Positions 1 to 9,009 are shown, counted from the stretch's first letter. The stretch: DNA of 64,000 nt from Novipirellula artificiosorum (GCF_007860135.1 NZ_SJPV01000016.1:1-64000); one strand, 5' to 3'. The notes: a model not told the origin generated them from the sequence alone. Translations and numbers: made by a program.

Positions 1-258
1 GCGGCTTCATCGATCGACCAAAGAACGATCCTGGGACGCAAACGCTTTGGGTTGGAATCCAGAGATCCTACGACCTGTCCAACGCATGGAACGCTTTTGG
101 GCCAGGTGCAAAAAATTTTTCAAGCGTATAACTTATGTGGTACAACGAGCCCTTTGGGAGAGGTCGAGCCTAAGCGAGGGAGAGGGAAGACAGGCTGCGA
201 TGACAACATGAAATTCCAGCACGGTTTCTATACCGGCCCTCCCCCTCGCTGCGCTCGA

Positions 259-282
259 CCCCTCCCGCTGCGCGGGCAGGGG
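259..282. terminator. Hairpin downstream of tatC, possible terminator
   Basis: Ten base pairs can form: CCCCT and CCCGC pair with GCGGG and AGGGG around a TGC loop, with a single bulged C. It lies about 85 bases past the stop of the minus-strand tatC gene, where a terminator would be expected. There is no clear T-run on the minus strand, so it could equally be part of the adjacent dispersed repeat (283-335). The hairpin is seen directly; the terminator role is inference. Confidence 0.3.
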
Positions 283-335
283 TGGTTGGATACCGAAACA
301 CTGTGTTCGTCACGACTTAAAAACTGCACGACCTC
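283..335 (+). repeat. Dispersed 53-bp repeat, copy 1
   Basis: Matches 35667-35719 at 50 of 53 positions by eye. It starts with TGGTTGGATACCGAAACACT, continues through TGTTCGTCAC and ends in GACCTC. Both copies lie in gene-free intervals. In both, a purine-rich GGGG/GAGAGGG-type stretch follows. It is not a coding sequence I recognise. Confidence 0.75.
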
Positions 336-365
336 CCGGGGGGAAGGAGAGGGCGAAATCCTCGA

Positions 366-1451
366 TTAAACCGGATCGTATGCGGCACTTCCCAACCCAC
401 GACCTCGTGGAATGAACTTGCACATCAAAATGCCGAGGAAATAGAGGAACATCAAAGGCACCGCCAACGCCACCATGCTGGTCACGTCAGCGGGGGTCAA
501 CAGCATGGACAAGACAAAAATCACCAACACGGCCACTTTCCAACTGCTGATGTAGGCTTCGGTTTCAAACAAACCAATCCGCTGTAAAAACAACATCACC
601 AACGGCAATTGGAAGGCAATACCAAAACCCAATGGCAGCATCAGCACAAAGTTCACATAGTACGTCAACCGCATGTCCACGCCGACATCCATGCTGCCGT
701 TGAAGGCCAACAAGAAGGTCAGGACGTAGTGCATCACCAGGAAGAACGCCAACACGACGCCGGAAATGAACAACCCAACACTGATCGGTAAGTACAAGTA
801 AACGTAACGTCGTTCATGAGCATGCAACCCAGCTGCGACGAACGTCCAAAGGTGATACAGAATCATGGGCGATGCCAGTACCGCACCGACAATCAACCCT
901 GCCTTGACCCAGATCATAAACGACTCTTCGACCTTGAGCGCATTGACGCTGGCCTTGCTTTGCCGCAGCTGAATTTTCGGCTTCAAGGTCGACGGATCGG
1001 GGAGCCTGCGAATCAACTCGCTCATTTCGTGCGGCTTGACGACCAATTGCGGTGACTCGAGATCGCCCTCACTCGTATCGGCACCCGCCCCGATCGGCTC
1101 AACCGCATTGGGCGCAAGCACCTGCAACTCTTCAGGCAATTCGTAGACCAACTCCCAAATCAACGCACTATTCATCAAAAAGTCACGAAGAGGTTGGATC
1201 TCCTCCGCATCCAGATCGGTGTACCCCAGGTTGGTCAAGTCTCGATCGGCATTGAACTGCTGAATCGCCTCCTGAAGCGGTTTTTGAATGTAGCGAACCA
1301 CCCGATTGGCAAACAACAAACCGACCGCCAACCCAATGCAGAGCCAGATGATTGCCTTGACCAAACTGCCACGAAGCTCTTCGAGGTGCTCCCCAAAGGT
1401 CATCGTCGAGTTTTCAAAAAGGTCGTCTTTGGGAAGTGCCGGTCGGTCCAC
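366..1451 (-). CDS. tatC: Sec-independent protein translocase TatC with large periplasmic insertion
   Basis: Core membrane subunit of the twin-arginine translocase; it recognises RR signal peptides and, with TatA/TatB proteins, exports folded proteins. 361 residues against about 250 for typical TatC. The N-terminal FGEHLEELR motif and first helix (about 17-50) are clear, and the YHLWTFVAAGLHAHERR loop (about 205-222) and later helices match the family. The extra length sits between helix 1 and helix 2 (about 65-175), predicted to be periplasmic and rich in charged residues and prolines. The start is GTG at 1451; an ATG at residue 17 (1403) is the alternative but would cut into the region just before the conserved motif. 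No tatA/tatB gene is adjacent. The DUF1501 protein at 11343 carries a RREFIK-type leader and is a plausible client. Confidence 0.95.
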   Translation of the reverse strand: MDRPALPKDDLFENSTMTFGEHLEELRGSLVKAIIWLCIGLAVGLLFANRVVRYIQKPLQEAIQQFNADRDLTNLGYTDLDAEEIQPLRDFLMNSALIWELVYELPEELQVLAPNAVEPIGAGADTSEGDLESPQLVVKPHEMSELIRRLPDPSTLKPKIQLRQSKASVNALKVEESFMIWVKAGLIVGAVLASPMILYHLWTFVAAGLHAHERRYVYLYLPISVGLFISGVVLAFFLVMHYVLTFLLAFNGSMDVGVDMRLTYYVNFVLMLPLGFGIAFQLPLVMLFLQRIGLFETEAYISSWKVAVLVIFVLSMLLTPADVTSMVALAVPLMFLYFLGILMCKFIPRGRGLGSAAYDPV

Positions 1452-2009
1452 GTTGATTGATTTTCAGTTGAAGGCGGGTGTGTAGGAAGCGGTTGGAACG
1501 ACGACCATGATTGATCCCAGCCCCGTTTGCTTCAAGCCCGTAAGGAAACAAAGGAATGGCGCAGGCCGGTTGTTCGGCGAATGCCTCGGAAAACCCGATT
1601 GGGCCGAGGCCAATGATGCCGAGTGAGGGGAAGTCCCTCGATTGTAATCGGGCGATGTTGAAACGAAGGTGCTGCAACGCCGCGAAGGAACCGCAAAAGC
1701 ACGAAAAAGTCTCGCTACGCGGCATGACCACACCACTCCAGCGGCTTTCTTGCTAGCAATTCCCAGGACCACTCGGGGGTAGCCCTCGTCCGTTCGATAA
1801 TCGTTGGGAAGGACCCAAGGTCCGTCCCATCCTGATCGGCGTGCCAAAATCCAAGCGACCTCCCCTTACGGCACAACCCGTACGGAAAAAAATCGACCTT
1901 GGCATGAAGCAGATTGAATTTGTACCCTCCACAACTGGGTTTTCGCGGCCTGCCTCGACGGGGCAGGTGGCTTCCCCTGCAATTGTGGCAATCCAATGGA
2001 ATCGGAAGC
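1452..2009. other. Intergenic region, no supported gene
   Basis: Several overlapping open frames on both strands (for example 1464-1847 minus and 1841-2182 plus) have no recognisable domain, no good start context and arginine/cysteine-rich shadow-like composition. I see no RNA gene. The last part presumably contains the promoter of the small lipoprotein gene at 2010. Confidence 0.45.
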
Positions 2010-2276
2010 ATGCGACACTCTTTACCCATCACCTCGGCCATTCTGTTGACCGCCACCCTCTTGGCAACCCTTGCGGGATGCCGTGGACAGGGCCTGTTTC
2101 CGCCAGCGGGGACGATGAATCAACAGCAAGCCAACGCAATCGTTCACGACCCCTACTGCCAAAACGACATTGCTCCCTTTGAAGCCGCCTCGCGCCCCCC
2201 GAGCTACCAAGAACCGCTTCCGGAGCCCGTCCGCAATCGGCTGATTCCCGACGCGATGCCGTGGTTGGGGCGATAA
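2010..2276 (+). CDS. Small putative lipoprotein (88 aa)
   Basis: The chosen ATG at 2010 gives a short basic start, a hydrophobic stretch (AILLTATLLATLAGC) and a lipobox ending in Cys about residue 21. It is therefore probably a lipoprotein processed by signal peptidase II and anchored in the envelope. The mature part is about 67 residues, rich in Pro, Gln and Ala, with one further Cys (PYCQND) and a C-terminal PDAMPWLGR. I do not recognise the family. The open frame extends 32 codons upstream, but that part reads as noncoding and would hide the signal peptide. It lies 84 bases before the pseudouridine synthase on the same strand. Confidence 0.6.
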   Translation: MRHSLPITSAILLTATLLATLAGCRGQGLFPPAGTMNQQQANAIVHDPYCQNDIAPFEAASRPPSYQEPLPEPVRNRLIPDAMPWLGR

Positions 2277-2360
2277 ACGCCCTGCGCTCCCCCGCATCAC
2301 AAGCGATCGGTGCTGTGGTACGTTCTATCGGTAGATCACTATCGATTCCCGAGAACACTC

Positions 2361-3545
2361 ATGCCACGCCGCTCTTCCAAGAAGAAAATCGCCTCGAAAC
2401 CACCCGCTGAGCCAAACAAACCCATTCGGTTGCAGCGACTGCTTGCGACGGCCGGATTCGGCAGCCGGCGGCAGTGCGAAGAATTGATTAGCGAGGGGCG
2501 TGTTGAAGTCAACGGTTCGATCGTCGACAAGCTTGGCACGACGGCCGATCCCAAGACCGCCAAAATCTATGTGGACGGAACTCCGCTGAAGCCGCAACGG
2601 CTTGTCTATTACGCCGTCAACAAACCGACGGGCGTCGTGACGACGAACTCCGACCCCGAAGGCCGGCCTCGCGTGATCGATTTGGTTCCGCCAACCGAGC
2701 GAGTCTTCCCGGTCGGTCGGCTTGACCGCAGCAGCGAAGGGCTGATTCTGCTGACCAACGATGGCGACCTTGGCCAACAACTGGCACATCCCAAGTACCA
2801 AATTCGCAAAGTTTACCGGGTCACCGTCGCGGGCAAGATCACCGCAGAGGCGATGCGGTCGATGGAAAAAGGAATGTACATCGCTGAGGGCTACGTGAAG
2901 GTCGAAGGAGCGAAGATCTTAAAAAGCCGGCCACGGGCAACCGAACTGGAAATCACGCTTCGCGAAGGCAAGAACCGCGAGATCCGTCGTGTCCTCGCCC
3001 GGCTCGGCCACAAAGTCCAGCAACTGCGCCGGATCGCGATCGGGCCTCTTCGGTTGGGGGAAATGCCGATTGGATCGTATCGCGTCTTGACGCACCAGGA
3101 GATTAAGAAGCTGCACGATGCTGCGGAACAGTCGCGTCAAACTGCAGACGCGAAGCCCACAAAAGCAGCTCGCCCCAAACGGGGGCCGAAAAAGTCACTC
3201 AGTCGTTCGCAATCCGGCGGACGTCCCAAAACGAAGGATTCGCGATCGACGAGCCGCGGCAAGCCTGCTGCGAAGGGCCCCGCTGCGAAAGGCCCCGCCG
3301 CGAAAAGCAAGGTCCGCATCAATCGGTCGCCCGATTATGAACCCAAATCGACGGGCGGCGTCGTGATCGGCGGCGAAGAGCCATCGGCAAAAACGAGCCC
3401 ACCTGCAAAATCGTCTGAGCGTAAGCGGGCGACGAAGAAGCGGGCGACAATGAAGCGGGCCACCAAGAAGCCGCCAACCGCGAAAGCCGGCAAGGCGACA
3501 CGAAGCAAAGCACCACGAAGCACGAAGAAGAAGCGAGGACGATAG
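2361..3545 (+). CDS. rRNA pseudouridine synthase (RsuA/RluB family) with Lys/Arg-rich tail
   Basis: Isomerises specific uridines of rRNA to pseudouridine. An S4 RNA-binding domain (RLQRLLATAGFGSRRQCEEL, residues about 20-65) is followed by the catalytic domain with the GRLDRSSEGLILLTNDGDL signature; the Asp of GRLD is the expected catalytic residue. EGKNREIRR near residue 210 is also typical. After about residue 255 comes a 140-residue tail made of AAKGP, KRATKK and similar basic repeats, resembling histone H1-like or PAKKA-type tails and absent from the E. coli enzymes. The ATG at 2361 is chosen because it directly precedes PRRSSKKK; a longer frame starts at 2310. RluB is the likeliest subgroup, but RsuA and RluB cannot be separated here. 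Confidence 0.9.
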   Translation: MPRRSSKKKIASKPPAEPNKPIRLQRLLATAGFGSRRQCEELISEGRVEVNGSIVDKLGTTADPKTAKIYVDGTPLKPQRLVYYAVNKPTGVVTTNSDPEGRPRVIDLVPPTERVFPVGRLDRSSEGLILLTNDGDLGQQLAHPKYQIRKVYRVTVAGKITAEAMRSMEKGMYIAEGYVKVEGAKILKSRPRATELEITLREGKNREIRRVLARLGHKVQQLRRIAIGPLRLGEMPIGSYRVLTHQEIKKLHDAAEQSRQTADAKPTKAARPKRGPKKSLSRSQSGGRPKTKDSRSTSRGKPAAKGPAAKGPAAKSKVRINRSPDYEPKSTGGVVIGGEEPSAKTSPPAKSSERKRATKKRATMKRATKKPPTAKAGKATRSKAPRSTKKKRGR

Positions 3546-3551
3546 CAACGG

Positions 3552-4436
3552 ATGTCGAAACTGCATGCCAAACACTATGCCGACCGAATGAACCAGGTCC
3601 ATTCGACGATCGAACATAACGAGCTGGTCGGAGAACACACCTACCGTTTGCGGATTGCGGCGCCCACGATTGCCAGTTCGGTGTTGCCCGGTCAATTCGT
3701 GATGATTCGGTTGGCAGGTAGAAACGCGCCACTGATCGGCCGAGCGTTGGCGGTTTATGACGTTGTTCGCGATCCCAGCGGCACACCGACGTGGATCGAT
3801 TTGGTTTACCTCCGCAAAGGCGTCATGACACGATCCTTGGCGGCCTCCCCACTCGGGACCGCCGTCTCGGTATGGGGGCCGCTTGGAAACGGGTTCCGCA
3901 ACACACCGTGCGATCGATTGATCATGGCAGTCGGCGGTATTGGCCAAACTCCGATGCTAACGCTTGGTCGCGAGGCCCTTGCTCGCCAGAGCTTTGGTGA
4001 TCCGGTGCGATCCAGCGGCTGGTCTCCGCACGTCGAACTCATTTATGGCGCGAGGCGAAAATCGCTGCTGGCCGGCGTCGACGATTTTCGCGCGGCCGGG
4101 TTTCAGGTCACCCTTTGCACCGACGACGGTTCGGAGGGCCTCAAGCAATTGGTTCCCGAGGTGTTGGCGGCGCGGCTCAATCAATTGCCGCCTGGCGAGC
4201 AGATTCGCGTCGCGACCTGTGGCCCTGAAATCATGATGGAAAAGGTTGCCGAGGTCTGCGAAAACGCCGGTCCCACGGTGAGCTGTGATGTTTCGATGGA
4301 AACGCCCATGGCGTGCGGGATCGGAATCTGTTTTTCCTGCGTCGCCAAAATTCGCCAACAGGGCCCCGAGCCATGGGACTATAAGCGAACGTGCGTTGAG
4401 GGCCCCATCTTCGACGCCAAAGACATCTGTTGGTAG
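3552..4436 (+). CDS. pyrK: Dihydroorotate dehydrogenase electron transfer subunit PyrK-like
   Basis: Iron-sulfur flavoprotein that passes electrons from PyrD to NAD in class 1B dihydroorotate dehydrogenase (pyrimidine synthesis, cytoplasm). The N-terminal FAD-binding part contains PGQFVMIRL, the NAD-binding part GGIGQTPML, and the C-terminus the 2Fe-2S cysteines in ACGIGICFSC and RTC. 294 residues, slightly longer than the usual 250-265. It starts 6 bases after the pseudouridine synthase stop, with GAGGA about 12 bases upstream of the ATG, so the two are probably cotranscribed. pyrD is not in the window. Other members of the ferredoxin-reductase family share the fold, but the cysteine pattern and length favour PyrK. 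Confidence 0.9.
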   Translation: MSKLHAKHYADRMNQVHSTIEHNELVGEHTYRLRIAAPTIASSVLPGQFVMIRLAGRNAPLIGRALAVYDVVRDPSGTPTWIDLVYLRKGVMTRSLAASPLGTAVSVWGPLGNGFRNTPCDRLIMAVGGIGQTPMLTLGREALARQSFGDPVRSSGWSPHVELIYGARRKSLLAGVDDFRAAGFQVTLCTDDGSEGLKQLVPEVLAARLNQLPPGEQIRVATCGPEIMMEKVAEVCENAGPTVSCDVSMETPMACGIGICFSCVAKIRQQGPEPWDYKRTCVEGPIFDAKDICW

Positions 4437-4488
4437 TCCGACAACGCCGCGAGCGTGGAGATTGGCCCAATTTGGCATCGCCGTTTGC

Positions 4489-5532
4489 TTATCGGTAGAT
4501 CGAACCGGTGCTTCCCGAACTGCTGGTGCCCGGATAAGCCGAACTTTTCCCGGTGCTGCCAGGGCTGTAACCGCTGCCGCTGCTTGGCGTGGTTGACATG
4601 CTCGGTGGCGAGTAACTTGGCGTGACATCCGAGATCGATTCTGCCGCAGCCGTTCGTGCTTCGGGCACCGCTGCCGCCGGCGGCAGGGAAGAAGCCATGG
4701 AGGAGGTGATCGCCGAGCTTGCCGGCGGTGCCCCGATGCCCGCGCTGGTGCTCGGCGAGTCAGGCAACGTGAATCCGCCAAGACCGGAACTCGGTGCGGT
4801 CGCCGTGGTGTTGGCAAGCGAAGGAGGTGTATACGACGAGGGAGCGGTGTAGCCCGACATGCTTGGCATGCCGAATCCCGGCGGGTCGCTCGAAGGCGTT
4901 TGCATCGGTGGAGCTTGGAAACCGGAGGTCCCAGCGAAGCGGTTCGTTGAACCAGGTCCTGCACCGGCGTAGCTGTCGCTAGGCAGCCCCGATGGGGACG
5001 TGGCGTCCGGGCTCGGTTCCGTCGTTTTCGGCGTGAACGACTTCTTGCCGAATTGATAACCTGACGTCGTTGCGCCGGTCGGGCTGGTGCTCGCGTAGGA
5101 CGCCGCAGAGGACGGGGCAGCAGAGGACGGGGCCGCAGAGGACGGGGCTCCGCCGAATCCGTTTGCTTGTGCTGCGGACGGGTTGGTCGACGCGGGGGCG
5201 GCATAACCCGGTGAAATGTCGAGCCCGGCAATCTTGTCGGTAGGTAAACTTCCCGCCGCCGTTTTCGGGGTTGCCGTGCCGCCAGCAACCGAAGCGATCG
5301 CTTCGGGATTCGCCGAAGCACTCGGCGGTGCCGGGTACGTGGTCGTCGGTCCGGTACCCGCTAGCGCTTCGGCCGACGGTTCACTCCGCCGCGCGAACAT
5401 GCTAAAGGGCCGCATGCTGCTCCGGCATCCCAGAGACAAGCAGGTCGTTGCCAAGCAAGTCGTCACGAGAAAACGACGGACCCGTCGACTGTTTTTCCAA
5501 ACGCTTCGGTTTTTCGCAAGTTTTCTGAGCAT
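4489..5532 (-). CDS. Ser/Pro/Thr-rich low-complexity putative lipoprotein
   Basis: 347 residues. A basic n-region (KNSRRVRR), a hydrophobic core and a lipobox ending LSLGC put the lipidated Cys at residue 36. The rest is low-complexity Ser, Pro, Ala, Thr and Gly with no recognised domain, and is presumably an extended envelope polypeptide. It includes three copies of SSAAP encoded by the 15-bp tandem repeat at 5105-5149. It is transcribed toward pyrK; ribD lies upstream in the same direction with a 182-base gap. No function can be assigned. Confidence 0.7.
   Translation of the reverse strand: MLRKLAKNRSVWKNSRRVRRFLVTTCLATTCLSLGCRSSMRPFSMFARRSEPSAEALAGTGPTTTYPAPPSASANPEAIASVAGGTATPKTAAGSLPTDKIAGLDISPGYAAPASTNPSAAQANGFGGAPSSAAPSSAAPSSAASYASTSPTGATTSGYQFGKKSFTPKTTEPSPDATSPSGLPSDSYAGAGPGSTNRFAGTSGFQAPPMQTPSSDPPGFGMPSMSGYTAPSSYTPPSLANTTATAPSSGLGGFTLPDSPSTSAGIGAPPASSAITSSMASSLPPAAAVPEARTAAAESISDVTPSYSPPSMSTTPSSGSGYSPGSTGKSSAYPGTSSSGSTGSIYR
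5105..5149. repeat. 15-bp tandem repeat, three copies, inside the lipoprotein gene
   Basis: Three direct copies of GCAGAGGACGGGGC plus one variable base. Read on the minus strand they encode SSAAP repeats. The unit is a multiple of three, so copy-number change would keep the frame. Confidence 0.9.
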
Positions 5533-5714
5533 CCCTGCCTACCTTGAACCACTAGATCCCGAACAATCGCTCATCTTTAGCTAGTTCGGATATTTTGACT
5601 GGACGAATCGAACAGAAATGACAAAAAAGCAAACAAATTCGCACCTTTCGTCAGCAATCTCGATTCCACTGGCGGACCCTAAGAACTGCTGTCAACGGCT
5701 GTCAATGCCAGTTT

Positions 5715-6836
5715 TCAGCAGCCACCCCGATAAACCAGTTTCACGTCCTCGCCGATCTGCGCGGTACGGATCAGCCGCAGGGCAACGGCGTCGGTGAGTT
5801 GCTCGAACCCGGGACCACCGATGGGCCCCGGCGCCGTTCGACCACCGAACACCTTGGCCCCCATGTAGACATGGTATTCATCAATTTGGCCAGACTGCAC
5901 AAAGCTGCCCAGCAATTCCCCACCCCCTTCGACGATCACATTGGTCATGCCCAACGAACCAAGATGAGCGACCGCTTCGCGGACCCCTTCCACGGGGTCG
6001 GCGGTTCCGCAGCGAAATACGGTGGCTCCAAGTTGCTCCAGCGGATTCAAAGACTCGTCACCAAGTGACTCCGAAGCGATCAATAACAGCGGAATGTCTC
6101 GGGCGGATTGGATCAATTTTGACGACGCGTCTGGTACTCTGCGTGAGCAAAACACGACTCGGGTGGCGGTGCGAGGACCCGCTGGACGAGCAGTCAACAG
6201 GGGGTCGTCCGCCAGCACCGTCCCCATCCCGACGAGGATCGCATCGGATCGGCCGCGAAGTTGGTGGACGTCACACCGTGATTCGTCACCCGTGATCCAT
6301 TGGCTTTGACCAATCGTGGTTGCAATCCGTCCATCGACCGTCATCGCCCATTTCGCGACGCACCAGGGCCGACCGGTTTGGATTCGTTTCAGGTAGGCGA
6401 TGTTCAACTCACGAGCTTCGGCGTCCATCACCCCGGACACGGTTTCGATTCCCGCTTGTTGCAAATCGGTCAGTCCGCCGCCATTGACCTGATCAAACGG
6501 ATCCCCCATCGCAACGACAACCCGTCGCACTCCGGCTTCGATCAGCGCATGAGTGCAAGGTGGCGTTTTGCCAAAATGACAACAGGGCTCTAACGTGACA
6601 TACACGGTCGCCCCCGATGGATCACCGCAGGAGCGAAGCGCGTTTACCTCCGCGTGTGCTTCACCAAATCGCTCGTGAAAACCCTGGCCGATGACCTTGC
6701 CACCACGAACGATCACACAACCGACCATTGGATTCGGTTCGACATACCCGCGTCCTTGCTCGGCCAGCTGCAACGCCAAACGCATGAATTCCGCATCACT
6801 CGGCTCGGATTCGCAGTGGAGTACAGCATCATTCAT
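5715..6836 (-). CDS. ribD: Bifunctional riboflavin biosynthesis protein RibD
   Basis: Diaminohydroxyphosphoribosylaminopyrimidine deaminase plus 5-amino-6-(5-phosphoribosylamino)uracil reductase, steps two and three of riboflavin synthesis. The N-terminal zinc deaminase half has HAEVNAL and PCCHFGKTPPC (His, Cys, Cys zinc ligands). The C-terminal reductase half starts near residue 150 (WCVAKWAMTVDGRIAT) and contains VEGGGELLGSF. 373 residues is the normal length. The ATG at 6836 is chosen over the in-frame start at 6887 because the longer form reads into the preceding gene and adds no family sequence. The start lies 13 bases after the stop of the SEC-C/TPR gene, which suggests cotranscription. 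Confidence 0.95.
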   Translation of the reverse strand: MNDAVLHCESEPSDAEFMRLALQLAEQGRGYVEPNPMVGCVIVRGGKVIGQGFHERFGEAHAEVNALRSCGDPSGATVYVTLEPCCHFGKTPPCTHALIEAGVRRVVVAMGDPFDQVNGGGLTDLQQAGIETVSGVMDAEARELNIAYLKRIQTGRPWCVAKWAMTVDGRIATTIGQSQWITGDESRCDVHQLRGRSDAILVGMGTVLADDPLLTARPAGPRTATRVVFCSRRVPDASSKLIQSARDIPLLLIASESLGDESLNPLEQLGATVFRCGTADPVEGVREAVAHLGSLGMTNVIVEGGGELLGSFVQSGQIDEYHVYMGAKVFGGRTAPGPIGGPGFEQLTDAVALRLIRTAQIGEDVKLVYRGGC

Positions 6837-6849
6837 CGCAATCGCCCTT

Positions 6850-9009
6850 TTAATCCATGCCGGGAACCCATAACTTGCTCCCCCCATCGCCTTGAGAGGG
6901 AGCGGAAGGTGCCGCAGTCGGATTGTCGGGGGTCCACAGCCCGCCGCCCGATTCGGCGGCCGGTGCAGCGCCCGCGTTGGGCGGGGCTTGCCGCGGCGAG
7001 CCGTCTGGGCGAATCAATCCGTAGGACATCAACATCTGTTGCAACTGCGCCATCACTTCGGGCTCGTTGCTATGACGCGTCGTCAGGGTTGCGATCGCTT
7101 GCTGAAAACCTTCGCCATCGCCTGCTTGCAAACGCAATCCGACTTCGCTCAACAGCAAACTCGCACTCGGCAAACTGTTGGCTTCGGCAAACGCCTTGGC
7201 TTCTTCAAGCGTGCGAAGCGCCTCTGCGTTGCCGCTGGCAGCGTTGATCAACGTTTGGTAAGCCAACATCTTTGCCATCTGCATTTCGGCCGGCAATTCC
7301 GCGTCGATGATCCGTTTGGCAAACTGCCGAACGGCCGGAGTTGCTGAAATCTGTTGCGCTCGTTGTAGCAAATACAGGCACGAATCCTCGTTCAGTTCAG
7401 CAGAATCGATACGGTTCAAGTCGGTATTGGCTACCGTTTCAATTTGCTCGTTGGTCAAATGGATCGTGGGGAGCGGTTCGAGTTTGGCCAACGCGTAGAC
7501 CTTGGACAAACAATCCTCCGATTTGGAAACAATCGCATCGTATTGCTCGACGACGCGCATTACTACCGTTCTCTCGAACAGCTTCGATGCATCTTCGGCG
7601 GTCTCAATCAACGAAGCATCACCGAGAATCGCCAACTTGGTCGACGCGATCGATTGCGGCAACCGCTGCTCAACAAGCTTGCTCTGCATTTGCTCCGCTT
7701 CCGCGGGTTTCGTTTTGAAGCGAATCATCGCAACTTGGGGCTGCGTGGCGACGACCAACGGCAACGGATCGCTTGGGTCGACGCCGATTTCCGCTGTATC
7801 GCCGATCGCGTACTTCAAATGCGTTTTCACTTGCTCGACGTCGACCGCACGAACGTCCAAGACATCGACGTGAGCCGCACGATCGGTTTGCTTTCCGAAG
7901 ACCAACACAATTCCCAGAGCCTCCGGGACCTGGTCAATCGGCGGCAACCCGTCGAGGGACTCGGGACGATCGCGATCAAGAATCTGGAAGCCACTACGCG
8001 GGGGAACATCGTCTTCGCTCTCTCGCATTTGCGACATCATTTCGGCGGGCAACGCGACAAAGCGTGCATCCGCCGTCATGGCGATTTCGACCTCATCCGC
8101 CTTCTCGATATCGACCGTGACACGGCACGTTTCCGTCGTCATGTCGCGATCCTCGGGATTCACCAAGCAGGACAACGCACGGTATTGCACACGATCTTCG
8201 AAGTCGATCGACTCGCAGGCTGACAATTTTTTGCAGTAATTGCTTTGTGCCGCGATGTCACCTCGCCAAATCGCACAGGTCAACAATCCTGATAAGATCG
8301 CTGGTTCCTGGGCGCAGGTCCGTTTAAGTGATTCAAACTTCGATTCCGCCAACAGCACCTTGTTGCTGCGCAGCAGGGTCGCCGCCTCGTCATAACGTTC
8401 GCCCCATTCCGCATCACTGGGTCGCGCAATCGCCTTGGGGACCGATTTGAGAAGTTGATTGAGCGTTGCCGAACCATTCAGTTCTCGCAACAGCGATGCT
8501 GACATTTGGCTGCCTTCGTATCCGGTTGCCATCATCGACAAACTGGCGTAGACGCGGGCGGTCAGGTAGACGCCTTTTTGCGCCAAGAAAAATGCGACCG
8601 CAGAAGAGACGTCCAAGACGAACGAATCCACCTCACGCCCACTCTCGGTGAGCGCCTCGAGCATCGATCCGGTGGCCGCATCGACATCGCCGCTAAAGAC
8701 TTGAGCCGCAGCGCGTTGGGTCAACGCAAGTGGATTGCTTGGTTGGAGCCGGATGAACCGGTCGGCATTTTCAGCCAACGATCCATATTCTCGCAAATCC
8801 AGCAACAAGCGACCACGAATCGCTAACGCCCAAGCAGCGTCGGGATGCTCTTGCAAAATCGTGGCCAGCCGGTCCAGAGCGGGGACGATTTGTCCACCGT
8901 CGACCATTTTCAGCACGCGGTCAAGCTCGCTGACAGAATCCTTGCACTTGCAGAACTTGATTTTCTTTCCACTGCCGCAGGGGCAGTTTGCATATTGGTC
9001 GACTGACAT
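6850..9009 (-). CDS. SEC-C motif and TPR-like repeat protein (719 aa)
   Basis: The N-terminus (residues about 9-22) has CPCGSGKKIKFCKC, a SEC-C zinc motif as found in SecA C-termini and many unrelated proteins. Most of the rest is predicted alpha-helical with TPR-like stretches (about 30-130, for example HPDAAWALAIRGRLLLDLREY) and a second helical part near 580-660. The C-terminal tail of about 45 residues is Ala/Pro/Gly-rich and contains two related LW motifs, GGGLWTPDNP and SKLWVPGMD. There is no signal peptide, so it is cytoplasmic. Function is unknown; SEC-C suggests zinc-dependent binding to a ribosome or translocation partner, but that is only family analogy. It is probably cotranscribed with ribD. 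Confidence 0.8.
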   Translation of the reverse strand: MSVDQYANCPCGSGKKIKFCKCKDSVSELDRVLKMVDGGQIVPALDRLATILQEHPDAAWALAIRGRLLLDLREYGSLAENADRFIRLQPSNPLALTQRAAAQVFSGDVDAATGSMLEALTESGREVDSFVLDVSSAVAFFLAQKGVYLTARVYASLSMMATGYEGSQMSASLLRELNGSATLNQLLKSVPKAIARPSDAEWGERYDEAATLLRSNKVLLAESKFESLKRTCAQEPAILSGLLTCAIWRGDIAAQSNYCKKLSACESIDFEDRVQYRALSCLVNPEDRDMTTETCRVTVDIEKADEVEIAMTADARFVALPAEMMSQMRESEDDVPPRSGFQILDRDRPESLDGLPPIDQVPEALGIVLVFGKQTDRAAHVDVLDVRAVDVEQVKTHLKYAIGDTAEIGVDPSDPLPLVVATQPQVAMIRFKTKPAEAEQMQSKLVEQRLPQSIASTKLAILGDASLIETAEDASKLFERTVVMRVVEQYDAIVSKSEDCLSKVYALAKLEPLPTIHLTNEQIETVANTDLNRIDSAELNEDSCLYLLQRAQQISATPAVRQFAKRIIDAELPAEMQMAKMLAYQTLINAASGNAEALRTLEEAKAFAEANSLPSASLLLSEVGLRLQAGDGEGFQQAIATLTTRHSNEPEVMAQLQQMLMSYGLIRPDGSPRQAPPNAGAAPAAESGGGLWTPDNPTAAPSAPSQGDGGSKLWVPGMD

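Larger units (their letters stand above)
1..365. other. Intergenic region with dispersed repeat, no gene seen
   Basis: No convincing coding sequence. A plus-strand open frame of 105 codons crosses this stretch, but it has no recognisable domain and its 3' half is a dispersed intergenic repeat. The region holds the hairpin at 259-282 and the repeat copy at 283-335. The first 60 bases could be the tail of something outside the window, which I cannot judge. Confidence 0.5.

Noticed and set aside
52..369. 105-codon plus-strand open frame
   Set aside because: No domain, crosses the hairpin and the dispersed repeat, and the same codon pattern recurs in another gene-free interval.
3957..5321. 454-codon minus-strand open frame
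   Set aside because: Shadow of pyrK (plus) and of the Ser/Pro-rich lipoprotein; very Arg/Pro-rich and without domain or start context.
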